From NCBI GenBank assembly GCA_016711435.1, contig JADJSY010000019.1:1-64000 (forward strand): 64,000 nucleotides of DNA, given 5' to 3'. How positions within the stretch are numbered: the first letter of the stretch is position 1; every line of letters begins with the position of its first letter. Below are positions 33,345-42,295 of the stretch, piece after piece. The notes beneath the pieces were generated by a model that ran no database searches, was not told the DNA's origin, and was given only the letters and a program-made list of their open reading frames with translations. The translations under genes and the position numbers were made by a program. The DNA is from Lewinellaceae bacterium. GTDB taxonomy: Bacteria; Bacteroidota; Bacteroidia; Chitinophagales; Saprospiraceae.

Positions 33345-34103
33345 ATGAAATTTCTCCCGCTCACCCTGCTCCTCTCCATGCTTGCCTTTTTTTCATCCTG
33401 CGAAAAAGAGGAACCGCAAGCAGATAAAAACTTTACCCTGACCTTTAAGACAACCTACGACGGCGTTCCGTTGGAGAAGTATAAAAACTTCGCGTACGAC
33501 GCCCGCAATATCCAGATAAACAAATTCAATACCTTTCTGTCCGACCTGATTTTGGTGAAACAGGACGGCAGCGAACATCGCCTGTCGGATATTGAATGGG
33601 TCGATTTTACGCCCGACCTGGCGTCCAACGACAAAGCTGTGGAAGTAAAATTTCAGTACACCGTACCGGCAGGCGATTATAAGGCCCTGAAAATCGGTTA
33701 CGGCGTCCGCCCCGATCTGAATGCCAAAAAGCCGACCGATTTTGCGCCGGAACACCCTTTGTACCGCGAAAATGAATACTGGTCGGGCTGGCAAAGTTAT
33801 ATTTTCACCAAAGTTCAGGGGTTGTACGACCTCGACGGCGCAGGCGATCCGGAAAGTACCCTGACCTACCACTGCGGTTCAGACGCCGTGTACCAGACTT
33901 CTTCCATGAGCGCAAATATTCCGGTGACCGCTACAAGCGGGTCATTGACAGTGGAATTCGACGTAAAAAAACTGTTTGCTGCCAACGGCGGCCTGCTCGA
34001 CTTGAATGATCCGCTCAACCGCAATACCTCGCACAATGCCAGCAATATCGATCTGGGCATCAAAGTGATGAATAATTTTGCCAATGCGACTTCGGTGAAG
34101 TAG
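33345..34103 (+). CDS. MbnP-like lipoprotein 2
   Basis: 252 residues from the ATG at 33345, chosen for its signal peptide and lipobox (LAFFSSCEKEE). The MbnP-type domain shows FKTTYDGVPLEKYKNF, NKFNTFLSDLILVKQDG, FQYTVPAGDYKALKIGYG and the aromatic NEYWSGWQSYIF region, whose W-x-x-W resembles the tryptophan segment that is oxidised to kynurenine in characterised MbnP. It precedes the MauG-like peroxidase that would perform that oxidation. The paralogue upstream lacks the same W-x-x-W, so only this copy may be a substrate. Confidence 0.8.
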   Translation: MKFLPLTLLLSMLAFFSSCEKEEPQADKNFTLTFKTTYDGVPLEKYKNFAYDARNIQINKFNTFLSDLILVKQDGSEHRLSDIEWVDFTPDLASNDKAVEVKFQYTVPAGDYKALKIGYGVRPDLNAKKPTDFAPEHPLYRENEYWSGWQSYIFTKVQGLYDLDGAGDPESTLTYHCGSDAVYQTSSMSANIPVTATSGSLTVEFDVKKLFAANGGLLDLNDPLNRNTSHNASNIDLGIKVMNNFANATSVK

Positions 34104-34180
34104 TGAGTGGTGAATCGTGAATCGTGAGTGGTGAATCGTGAGTGTAAATCGTGAGTTGAGAGTGGTGAATCGTTTAAATA
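34104..34180. repeat. tandem 'gtgaatcgtgag' words
   Basis: Four or five imperfect copies of gtgaatcgtgagtg follow each other between the second mbnP-like gene and the peroxidase gene, without an inverted partner. The same words build one arm of the palindrome at 43011-43140 and recur at 58193-58220. Confidence 0.75.
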
Positions 34181-34186
34181 GGAGAA

Positions 34187-35353
34187 ATGGGGATTATATT
34201 TTATCGAAAGTCATTTTTGGTGATGGGGTTGGCGCTTGTGCTTGTTGCATTGGCGCAATGCAAAAAAGACCCGTCCGGTTCATGCGGCATGGGCTGCGAC
34301 CTGACCGATATTCCGTACAAAACGACGGCCTACACGATTCAGAAACCGGCCCATTTCCCCCAGATTCCTGTTCCGGCGGATAACCCGATGACCCTCGAAG
34401 GGGTGCAACTGGGCCGCCGCCTGTTTTACGACCCGATCCTGTCTGCCGACAGCACCATGTCCTGCGCTTCCTGTCACCTGCCGCAGGGCAGTTTTACCGA
34501 TAATAAAGCAGTGTCGACGGGCATCGACGGTATAGCGGGTCGGCGCAGTTCCATGTCTCTGCTCAATATTGCTTATGCCAACAACGGCCTGTTCTGGGAT
34601 GGCCGGGCTGCCACGCTCGAAGCCCAGGCACTCATGCCGGTGGAAGATCCGATTGAAATGCACCATACCTGGCCCAATCTGGTGGAACAACTCAAACTAC
34701 ACCCCGAATATCCCGCACTTTTTCGCAAGGCCTTCGGGATTGATAACTGTTGCGGCATCACGAAAGAACTGACTGCCAGGGCTTTAGCACAATTTGAGCG
34801 CATTCTGATCAGCAGCGGCACTTCCAAATATGACCAGTTTGTACTGGGCGACCCCGATGCCCTCGACGATATGGAACTGGATGGCAAACTGATGTTTTTT
34901 GACGAGGGACAGGATGTCAACCTGCCCGACGCCCAGTGTTTTCATTGCCACGGAAGCATCACTTTAACGGGCAATAATTACTTCAACAACGGCTTAGACA
35001 GCGTCGCTTCGCTGGATGATTTCACCGACAAGGGACGCGGCGAAATCAGCCGGAACAGAACTGATAACGGCAAATTCCGTGCGCCTACCCTGCGCAATAT
35101 TGCTCTGACAGCTCCCTACATGCACGATGGCCGTTTCCCCACCCTGGAAGCCGTTTTGGAACATTACAACGGCAATGGAAAAGGGGTGTCCAACGAAGAT
35201 CCTTTTATCCGCCAGATCGGCTTTCCGCTCGGTGGCAGTGTGCTGACCTACTCCGGTCTCACCGCCTATCAGCAGAGGGCCCTTGTAAAATTCCTGCATA
35301 CCCTCACGGATACTACTTTCGTCAATAACCCGGATATTCAGAATCCGTTTTAG
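34187..35353 (+). CDS. di-haem cytochrome c peroxidase, MauG/MbnH-like
   Basis: 388 residues. A lipobox (VALAQC, Cys25) indicates a lipid-anchored periplasmic protein. Two c-type haem sites are present: CASCH (C93, C96, H97) and CFHCH (C251, C254, H255). GVQLGRRLFYDPILSAD, FWDGRAATLEAQALMPV and FRAPTLRNIALTAPYMHDGR are standard for the CcpA/MauG family. In MbnH-MbnP systems such an enzyme oxidises a Trp on its partner; being immediately downstream of two MbnP-like lipoproteins suggests this role here rather than peroxide removal. Confidence 0.87.
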   Translation: MGIIFYRKSFLVMGLALVLVALAQCKKDPSGSCGMGCDLTDIPYKTTAYTIQKPAHFPQIPVPADNPMTLEGVQLGRRLFYDPILSADSTMSCASCHLPQGSFTDNKAVSTGIDGIAGRRSSMSLLNIAYANNGLFWDGRAATLEAQALMPVEDPIEMHHTWPNLVEQLKLHPEYPALFRKAFGIDNCCGITKELTARALAQFERILISSGTSKYDQFVLGDPDALDDMELDGKLMFFDEGQDVNLPDAQCFHCHGSITLTGNNYFNNGLDSVASLDDFTDKGRGEISRNRTDNGKFRAPTLRNIALTAPYMHDGRFPTLEAVLEHYNGNGKGVSNEDPFIRQIGFPLGGSVLTYSGLTAYQQRALVKFLHTLTDTTFVNNPDIQNPF

Positions 35354-35357
35354 GGGG

Positions 35358-35506
35358 TAGCACGGCATTCATGCCGTCAGGAGAAGGGCATTTATGCCCG
35401 CAGGTGTGACATGTGCAGGGTCGTAAGACCCGCACTTATTTCATGCCCGCATGTATTATTAACGGGCATAAATGCCCTATTCCCGACGGCATGAATGCCA
35501 TGCTAC
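35358..35506. repeat. long palindrome, 'gcataaatgccc / ggcatgaatgcc' words
   Basis: Left gtagcacggcattcatgccg and agaagggcatttatgcccg are matched by complementary words on the right (cgggcataaatgccct, gacggcatgaatgccatgct). The loop carries gggtcgtaagacccgcac, a word also seen near 17068, 28853 and 41800-41915. It follows the di-haem peroxidase gene. Confidence 0.85.
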
Positions 35507-35604
35507 CGCTCCTCCCACACAACCGTTCGTTTCGTTGACCCGCCTGCATACCCTTTCCGTACATTGGAACTGGCTTTTTTGGATTGGAATGCCTTAATAT
35601 TACG

Positions 35605-35904
35605 GGGTGTTTGGTGTTTGGTGTTTGGTTTTTCGTGTTTGGGGGTGCTTCGCTATTGGCTCGCCCCCGACCTCTGAAGGGCAATGTCGTTGACTTAAGG
35701 ATAGTGAAGAGGTGTCATTTGCGACGCAGGAGCAAGTGACATCTCGAAACGGCCGTTTTCGAGCAAGTTTCCGCTACGAGATGTCACTTGCTCCTGCGTC
35801 GCAAATGACACCTCTTCGCTAAGTCAACGACATTGCCCTTCAGGGGTAGGGGGCGAGCCAAAGGCGAAGCGCCCTAAACACTATACACCAAACACCAAAC
35901 ACCC
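35605..35904. repeat. very long palindrome with arms of about 140 bp
   Basis: Left: gggtgtttggtgtttggtg, gcttcgctattggctcgccc, gggcaatgtcgttgactta, gaagaggtgtcatttgcgac, gcaggagcaagtgacatctc. Right: the complement in reverse order, ending aaacaccaaacaccc. The loop is about 30 bases. It ends 15 bases before the hybrid alpha-2-macroglobulin gene. Its inner words reappear as separated inverted arms around the small-gene island (58221-58262 and 60048-60086). Confidence 0.88.
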
Positions 35905-35919
35905 AAAAAAAGCAGGTCC

Positions 35920-38900
35920 ATGAAAATACAATTGCTCCCCATCTGTTTATGCCTAATTACCACCATTTTACAGGCCCAGCCACAACAAGTCGATGCCGGC
36001 AAATACGGTGAAATATTCCTGTTGAACCAGCACGAAGCCCGACAGATACTGGTAGAGCAGGCGCCCTTCGACAGCAGTTGGCTGCATACCTCGCTGGGAT
36101 TTAAAGATTCCCTGTCGCTGCATGAATTGCCGCCCGGTCATTATTTGTTTGTACGTGCCCGGCAGGAGCAAATAGTTGTGTCTGCCTATTCCAGATACGA
36201 ATTTGAAGTAAACGTGTTGGCGACGCGGCGCGACCTGGCATTTGTCATAACGGACGCTTCCGGGAAACGGATCCGCAATGCCCGGGCCATCCTGAATGGC
36301 CGGAAAATCCGCTTTGATGAAAAAATGCAATGCTACCGGCTTGCCAAACGACGGAAAGGTGGCGTACTGGAAATCCAGGCCCTGGGACAAACCGGATTTT
36401 ATAAAATCAGCCCCAACCCCCACTACTCGATGCGGGCTATCCGCTGGTATCGTTTTGCCGCTACGCCGGTAGGCCGTGTGGTTGCTTTTCCCTGGTACCA
36501 TATCCGAAACGCCTGGAGCCTTGCCACACATCCGCGCCAACGCTACAGGTATTGGGGAAACATGCGCTACCGGAAGGAATCAAAATGGGATGAAAAAGCG
36601 GCCTGGGGCGGTTATGTGGCTTTTTCACAACCCAAATACCGGCCCGGCGACAGCTTGCAGGTGAAAGCCTGGGTAACCACTTCAACAGGCAAACCCTGGG
36701 ATAAACCCCTGGATATGGAGCTGATACAGATGCCGCGAGGGAAAAAAATCAGTAAACAACGTATCCCGCCCGTTGCGCCGGGTGTATTTACCTGGCAAAT
36801 GCTTTGGGCGGACTCGCTGGAAATTGACCGCGATTATTCCTTCCGGTTTACCGGGCCTGAACCCCGAACACGCGGATTGTTCCGGCGCTACACGCCAGAT
36901 GCTCCTGTTGTGTCGGGCGAAGTGTATTACGAAGACTACGTGCTGGATGAAGTGACGTACTCGTTTTCCCAGGACAAAGAATCGTATACCCTCCAGGATA
37001 GTATCGTTTTTCACCTCGGCGCCCGCGACGCCAACGGACAATCCATCCCGGACGGGCGTTATACATTGGTAGTGCGTACGGAGGCGGCGCATTCGTTTTA
37101 CGCGCAGGAAGTGTTGTTGCCCGATACTATCTGGCGCACGGAAGGCGCACTGGCTGCCTCCGGCGACCTGGATATTCGTTTGCCGGAGCATCTGTTACCG
37201 GAAGGCTCGTACCAGCTGCTGGCAACTTTTTACGGCATCAACAGCGCTGGCGAATTGCAGAAAAAGGAACTTCGGCTGTTTGTTGACCGGCGCATTGCAA
37301 AATTAGAGGCATCCATTCAAAAAGGCTGGCTGTTGATCGACTGGAAAGACAAAGCCACGATGCCGTCCTGGTTGACGCTCCGGGAAGATTACCCGAATAT
37401 GGCAGCAAAGGTGATGTCGATTCCGGCGCCTTACCGGGTGCGCGTGAAACCGGAAGTACAGGCATACACGATCAGTTCGGGCAAGGAAAGCCTGTACCTT
37501 GGTTTGAACGACAAAAAACGGGCGGGTCATCAGGTATCGAACAATGCTTTTCGAGTACGCGATACCGTTGTGTGTATGCTTCAAAACCCGCACGGCATTC
37601 CCGTTCAATATCGCGTCATGCGCGGTAAAAAGGAATGGGATGCGGGCGTGACCAGCGATTCCCTTTGGGTTTGGCAACAGATCGACACAGAAGGAAATGA
37701 CTTTCATTTTTATTACACATTTGTATGGGCTGCACAGGAAGAACAGGGCTTCGCTTCGGTGCTTATTTATAAAAATATGCTGGAGGTATCCGTAGCGCAA
37801 CCCGAAGAAGTACTGCCCGGCGAACAGGTGCAGGTCAAAGTGCGGGTCAAAGATCAGGCAAACCAACCCGCTGCCGGGGTTAACCTGACCGCCGGCGCGT
37901 ACAATTCCCTGTTCGGGGATCAAAAACCATATTACAATCCGGAGATAAAATACAGAAAAAAAACAGGTCCGCTGCTGTATACACCCCTCAAAATCAAGGT
38001 GTTGGATGGCGGCGAATACTACCTGCCGCTGTCGGAAAAATGGTACGAACGCCTGTCTCTGGACACAATCCTTTTTTATCGCTTACGACACTTACAAGTG
38101 CCTTCTACGAGTGGCGGTTCTTTCAAATTCGCCACGACAGTGGACATTTACCCAAATGCATTTCAGCATACGAAACCGATACCGGGTAGTGCAGACAACG
38201 GGATTTTGCCTGATTTGCCCAAACCAACAGACTCCTTTTATTATCAGCGGCCACAGTTTGCGCCCTTCGTCATTGAAAATTTCCAGTCGCAACCCATTTA
38301 CCTGATCTGGGTCAACAAACACCTGGTGTATTACCACGGCAACACCGTGCAGCAACCGTACAGTTTTTATGGTGAATACGGCAATAATTCAATCAAAATA
38401 AGGACGCGCACCGGCGAGTACACCCTCGACAGTGTTTACTTAGAAAAAGGCAAAAAACTCATATTCTCTTTTTACGGCGATGGCTGGAGTTCAAGATCAA
38501 CACCTCAGAATGTGCAAGTCAACAGCGCTTTGAAACATACCCGAATTCGCTGGGAGCCGCGTCCCGACAGCCTGAATCCCTTTGAACTGGCCTATCTGCA
38601 AAAGTCGATGCTGCTGCTGCGCGATGCGCCCTTTGCCGGGCCGCGTTATTTCTGGGAATACGCCACCAATATCCACGTCGTCCATTCCAAACGAAGCCCA
38701 TTCCATATTCTGGGGCCTTTTCCTCCGGGCAGCATGATCAATGCTTTATCGCCGGGCCGCTTTGTGTCGCGTTTTCAGTTTGATCCCGGATTTGAATATG
38801 ACATCATGCCGCAACGCGAGCGGTTGTACGCCGGAAAATGGCCACAGCAACTGGGGCGTTTTCCCAGAAGACTGGCGCTGAAATCAGTCCATGAATGGGC

Positions 38901-39750
38901 CATCGGGCCGCATCAGATTCAGCGCGGCGTACCCGAATACATTTTCCACACACCCGGAATCGACAAACCGGGCTTCGGTTCGCTCCGAATCGATTTTAAT
39001 CAAAAGGACACCAGCCTAAAAGGGATTGTTTTGCGCCGCGACACCTTCATGGGTGTGTATTCGCCCGGTACAAACGCCTGGTTCGGCTTGCCGCCCGGCA
39101 ATTACCAGCTTGCCCTGTACACCTGGAAGGGCAGCATTGCAATGCGGGAGATAAAGATCCGCCGGGATACTTTATTATACCTGGATCTCTCCAACCTGGC
39201 ATTTCGCCGGGTGCTGCCGGCGGAACAATTCGACAGTTTATTTCAAATAAAAATTATAACTAATTCAAAATCAGATAAATACCATCCCGAATTGTATTAC
39301 AGGCCCAAACCGCCCGGCTGGGGTTACGGAACCCTCATACAAGGACGCATCACCGATGAAACAGGGGAAGCGCTCATCGGCGCTACCGTAAAACTGATGC
39401 AGGGCGGCGAATTCATCAAAGGCGTCATAACGGATGTGGACGGCAATTATCGCATGGAAGTGATGCCGGGCAATTACACCCTCGAAGTCACGTACACCGG
39501 TTTTCAATCCCGAAAGATGACCGATGTTTATATTGACAACGACCAGATTACGTATGTTAATCAGGTATTGTGGGAGTCCGTTGATTTACGCGAGGTGGTT
39601 GTTACGGCGTATGGATCGACCAGGATTCAACGGGATAACACTACCGCCGGGATGACCGTCCAAAAAATATCATCGCTCCCTACCCGGAGTGTAAGCGCAA
39701 TTTTAGGCGGCTATGGCAGGCGGCACGTCGATAGATGGCGGCGCCATTAA
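35920..39750 (+). CDS. alpha-2-macroglobulin-like protein, N-terminal part, frameshifted, with carboxypeptidase-regulatory and TonB-plug-like insert
   Basis: 1276 codons in this frame. A signal peptide (MKIQLLPICLCLITTILQAQ) is followed by MG-type domains (FSQPKYRPGDSLQVKAWV about 230; LEVSVAQPEEVLPGEQVQVK about 620). Near the end comes a carboxypeptidase-regulatory-like domain (GRITDETGEALIGATVKL, GNYTLEVTYTGFQSRK, about 1140-1210) and a plug-like segment (LREVVVTAYGSTRIQRDN). The frame then runs into a nonsense tail, while the adjacent frame continues the plug motif and the macroglobulin C-terminal half. Removing one base near 39705-39713 would join them. Together they would form a protein of about 1940 residues. 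Confidence 0.75.
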   Translation: MKIQLLPICLCLITTILQAQPQQVDAGKYGEIFLLNQHEARQILVEQAPFDSSWLHTSLGFKDSLSLHELPPGHYLFVRARQEQIVVSAYSRYEFEVNVLATRRDLAFVITDASGKRIRNARAILNGRKIRFDEKMQCYRLAKRRKGGVLEIQALGQTGFYKISPNPHYSMRAIRWYRFAATPVGRVVAFPWYHIRNAWSLATHPRQRYRYWGNMRYRKESKWDEKAAWGGYVAFSQPKYRPGDSLQVKAWVTTSTGKPWDKPLDMELIQMPRGKKISKQRIPPVAPGVFTWQMLWADSLEIDRDYSFRFTGPEPRTRGLFRRYTPDAPVVSGEVYYEDYVLDEVTYSFSQDKESYTLQDSIVFHLGARDANGQSIPDGRYTLVVRTEAAHSFYAQEVLLPDTIWRTEGALAASGDLDIRLPEHLLPEGSYQLLATFYGINSAGELQKKELRLFVDRRIAKLEASIQKGWLLIDWKDKATMPSWLTLREDYPNMAAKVMSIPAPYRVRVKPEVQAYTISSGKESLYLGLNDKKRAGHQVSNNAFRVRDTVVCMLQNPHGIPVQYRVMRGKKEWDAGVTSDSLWVWQQIDTEGNDFHFYYTFVWAAQEEQGFASVLIYKNMLEVSVAQPEEVLPGEQVQVKVRVKDQANQPAAGVNLTAGAYNSLFGDQKPYYNPEIKYRKKTGPLLYTPLKIKVLDGGEYYLPLSEKWYERLSLDTILFYRLRHLQVPSTSGGSFKFATTVDIYPNAFQHTKPIPGSADNGILPDLPKPTDSFYYQRPQFAPFVIENFQSQPIYLIWVNKHLVYYHGNTVQQPYSFYGEYGNNSIKIRTRTGEYTLDSVYLEKGKKLIFSFYGDGWSSRSTPQNVQVNSALKHTRIRWEPRPDSLNPFELAYLQKSMLLLRDAPFAGPRYFWEYATNIHVVHSKRSPFHILGPFPPGSMINALSPGRFVSRFQFDPGFEYDIMPQRERLYAGKWPQQLGRFPRRLALKSVHEWAIGPHQIQRGVPEYIFHTPGIDKPGFGSLRIDFNQKDTSLKGIVLRRDTFMGVYSPGTNAWFGLPPGNYQLALYTWKGSIAMREIKIRRDTLLYLDLSNLAFRRVLPAEQFDSLFQIKIITNSKSDKYHPELYYRPKPPGWGYGTLIQGRITDETGEALIGATVKLMQGGEFIKGVITDVDGNYRMEVMPGNYTLEVTYTGFQSRKMTDVYIDNDQITYVNQVLWESVDLREVVVTAYGSTRIQRDNTTAGMTVQKISSLPTRSVSAILGGYGRRHVDRWRRH

Positions 39751-41641
39751 CATCAAAGGCGCCCGTTCCAATGAAACGGAATACTATCTTGACGGTATCC
39801 GGGTGAGCGGGGCCATTCCTCCCGTGCAGGGTGTGGAGGAACTGGCAGGTGCGGCGCAAATGCGTACCAAATTTCGCGACTACGCGTACTGGCAGCCTCA
39901 TTTAGTAACCGATACAAATGGAGAAGCCGTGTTTCAGGCGACGTTCCCAGATGACCTCACCGGCTGGAATGCGTATGCCATTGCGACGGATACTAAAGGC
40001 CGCGCAGGAGTTGGCACAACCCGGACCCGCGCCTCGAAGCCCCTGACTGCACAACTGGCCGTTCCACGTTTTGCCATAGCAGGCGATCAGTTCGATGTGG
40101 CCGGACGCGTGACCAACCGCACGCGCGATTCTGTGGATATTGCGACGCGTTTTTTATTGAATAACAAGGTGTTACGGGAAAATGAATTCCGAATCCTGGA
40201 GGGAAAAGCGGAATATGTGTCGCTTGAAATCCCGTTCGACATGGATACGGCTTTTGTTGCCTATGACCTGCGCAGTAGCCTGCTCAGCGACGGCGAACAA
40301 CGCAACATCCCCGTTTTACCGGTGGGAACGCTGGAAACCGAAGGGCAATTTCTGCTGCTCGAACGCGATACGAACTTTACCATTTCCTTTCCTGCCGGCT
40401 TGCACCCTGTTACCCTGCATGTCGAAAACAGCCCGCTCGACCTGCTGCTGAAAGACGTGGAATACCTGCACCAGTACCCTTACGGCTGCAACGAACAAAC
40501 CGCCGGCAGGCTCATCGCCCTGCTGTCTTTGAAAAAAATTAAAAACCACCTGAAAGAACCATTTGCGTTTGAAAAAGACATCAAATCCTGCCTGAAAAGG
40601 TTAAAAAACACCCAGTCCACCGATGGTTCCTGGGGCTGGTGGGCCAATGGCACGCCCAATACCTGGATGACGGTGTACGTGGCCCGGGCGCTTTATGCAG
40701 CCCAACAGTCGGGTTACAAAGTGGAAGGATTAGATAGGGCACTGTCGATGCTTCGTTTGCATTTGCCCGCCATGCACCCTTCCGATCAGTGTAGCGCCCT
40801 GGCGCTGTTGCGCCAAAGTCAGGTCAATATCGACTGCGCGCCGTATTTGGTTTATTACGACAGCCTGCGGAACACCACGCTTTCCACCCGATTGAATCAA
40901 TTGACATTGAAGCAGTTGTGCGGAAAAGAACTGGTAAAAGACTCCCTGTCGAAATATATCAACCGCACCACTTTCGGCGGCATTTATTTCGGCTCGGGCG
41001 AAACCGGCTGGTATGATCGCCGGGCCGTACACACCTTACAGGCTTACGATATTGCCCGGACGGCGGGCTGGACGGATATAACGCACGGCATCGAGCGATA
41101 CTGGTTGCAAAGCCGGCCCGTGCAGCGCAATACCATCGAAACCGCCAAAATACTGGAAGCCATACTGCCCGGCCTACTCGGCGACCGGGATACGCTTCGC
41201 CCCATTCGGCTCAACGTAAACGGCGCCCGCATAGATTCTTTTCCCCTGACGATGTATTTCGATCCGGCGCAGGGTCAATCGCTGCAAATGGTCAAAACCG
41301 GCAGCGGCCCCCTGTACCTGACGGCCTACCAGCAATGGCACAACCCGGCGCCTGCTGCCCGCAGCGACCTTTTTGAAGTGACGACACAGTTGTTGCTGGC
41401 AAACGGCAGGCCCGCCACAAACCTCAAATACGGCGAATCGGCCACGCTGGAAGTACAGGTACTGGTAAAATCCGCTGCCGATTATGTGATGATCGAGGCC
41501 CCCATTCCTGCCGGTTGCGGCTACGGCGATAAGGTGCAAAAAGGCGGGCCTGAAGTACACCGGGAGTATTTTAAAGACCGCACGGCTATTTTTTGCGAAC
41601 GCCTGCCGGTTGGAAAATACACGTTTAGCATCCCGTTGTAA
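39713..41641 (+). CDS. alpha-2-macroglobulin-like protein, C-terminal part, with premature stop
   Basis: 642 codons. It begins inside the plug-like motif (GGAINIKGARSNETEYYLDGIRV is the continuation, split as GGAINIKGARS, NETEYYLDGIRV), then the A2M domain (YWQPHLVTDTNGEAVFQ, FPDDLTGWNAYAIATDTKG) and the thioester domain with PYGCNEQTAGRL (Cys259 of this part). The TAA at 41639-41641 is itself premature: the same frame continues to TGA at 41750-41752 with PRFTGRFTLNPARVEQMYF and PVFYGRNEVERV, the usual macroglobulin C-terminus. So this half-gene carries a second lesion. The ATG at 39713 is within a conserved motif and is unlikely to be a natural start. Confidence 0.75.
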   Translation: MAGGTSIDGGAINIKGARSNETEYYLDGIRVSGAIPPVQGVEELAGAAQMRTKFRDYAYWQPHLVTDTNGEAVFQATFPDDLTGWNAYAIATDTKGRAGVGTTRTRASKPLTAQLAVPRFAIAGDQFDVAGRVTNRTRDSVDIATRFLLNNKVLRENEFRILEGKAEYVSLEIPFDMDTAFVAYDLRSSLLSDGEQRNIPVLPVGTLETEGQFLLLERDTNFTISFPAGLHPVTLHVENSPLDLLLKDVEYLHQYPYGCNEQTAGRLIALLSLKKIKNHLKEPFAFEKDIKSCLKRLKNTQSTDGSWGWWANGTPNTWMTVYVARALYAAQQSGYKVEGLDRALSMLRLHLPAMHPSDQCSALALLRQSQVNIDCAPYLVYYDSLRNTTLSTRLNQLTLKQLCGKELVKDSLSKYINRTTFGGIYFGSGETGWYDRRAVHTLQAYDIARTAGWTDITHGIERYWLQSRPVQRNTIETAKILEAILPGLLGDRDTLRPIRLNVNGARIDSFPLTMYFDPAQGQSLQMVKTGSGPLYLTAYQQWHNPAPAARSDLFEVTTQLLLANGRPATNLKYGESATLEVQVLVKSAADYVMIEAPIPAGCGYGDKVQKGGPEVHREYFKDRTAIFCERLPVGKYTFSIPL

Positions 41642-41793
41642 CCGCGTTTTACCGGACGTTTTACCCTGAATCCTGCCCGGGTGGAACAAATGTATTTTCC
41701 GGTTTTTTATGGAAGAAATGAGGTGGAAAGGGTGCAGGTGGAGCGAAAGTGACTCGGGTTTTGCCAATCCTATTTGGTGGCTCAACCTGTTGG

Positions 41794-41923
41794 CATGTCC
41801 GGGGTCATAAGACCCGCGCACGGCGTTAACGCTTGGCTTATCAACAAACGAAAGCATTGGTTATCACTCTGCTTGAACCAGGCGTTACCGCCGTGCGTGG
41901 GTCTTACGACCCCGCACATGTCT
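41794..41923. repeat. palindrome, 'ggtcataagacccgcgcacgg' words
   Basis: Left catgtccggggtcataagac / ccgcgcacggcgttaacgc and right ggcgttaccgccgtgcgtgg / gtcttacgaccccgcacatg are complementary with a loop of about 50 bases. The same words lie singly at 17068-17095, 28851-28861 and 35397-35432. Confidence 0.8.
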
Positions 41924-41927
41924 AACG

Positions 41928-41994
41928 CAGCGAAGAATCTGCACGAGCGTGAAAGTCAATTTTACACTTTTTCTCGTGCAGATCCTTCGCTGCG
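41928..41994. repeat. hairpin with 25-bp arms
   Basis: gcagcgaagaatctgcacga and the complementary tcgtgcagatccttcgctgc flank about 25 bases that themselves contain gaaagt/actttt. It follows directly after the 41794-41923 palindrome. The rest of the gap to 42295 holds no gene that I can see. Confidence 0.8.
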
Positions 41995-42295
41995 CTGCTA
42001 ATGAACCGCCCGTTTTAGTGAGGCTTTCGGTTCATTCCGTTTTGATCGATGCCGAAGGCGGCGTGCCGCCTCAGGATGACACTCGGGTTGGGGCAAATTC
42101 AACCATAGTTTGGCGATTTGGATTTGTTTTAACCCATAATTTGTATAAAATATTGACAATAAACTACTTGTGTCGAAATTTATCAGCCGCTCAACATTAT
42201 TTCTTCACCCCAAAAAAACCAAAAACGCCCCAACCCCCGTAAATGATGGTGTTCTCAAAAATATCATTCACACCACATTTAAATAACCACACACA

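Noticed and set aside
39700..39720. Programmed frameshift in the hybrid macroglobulin
   Set aside because: There is no slippery heptamer or following pseudoknot, and a premature TAA occurs further on in the same gene, which fits damage better than regulated recoding.
41753..42295. Hidden gene in the 540-base gap after the hybrid macroglobulin
   Set aside because: The open frames there consist of the two hairpins and show no protein-like pattern; nothing beyond the palindromes could be supported.
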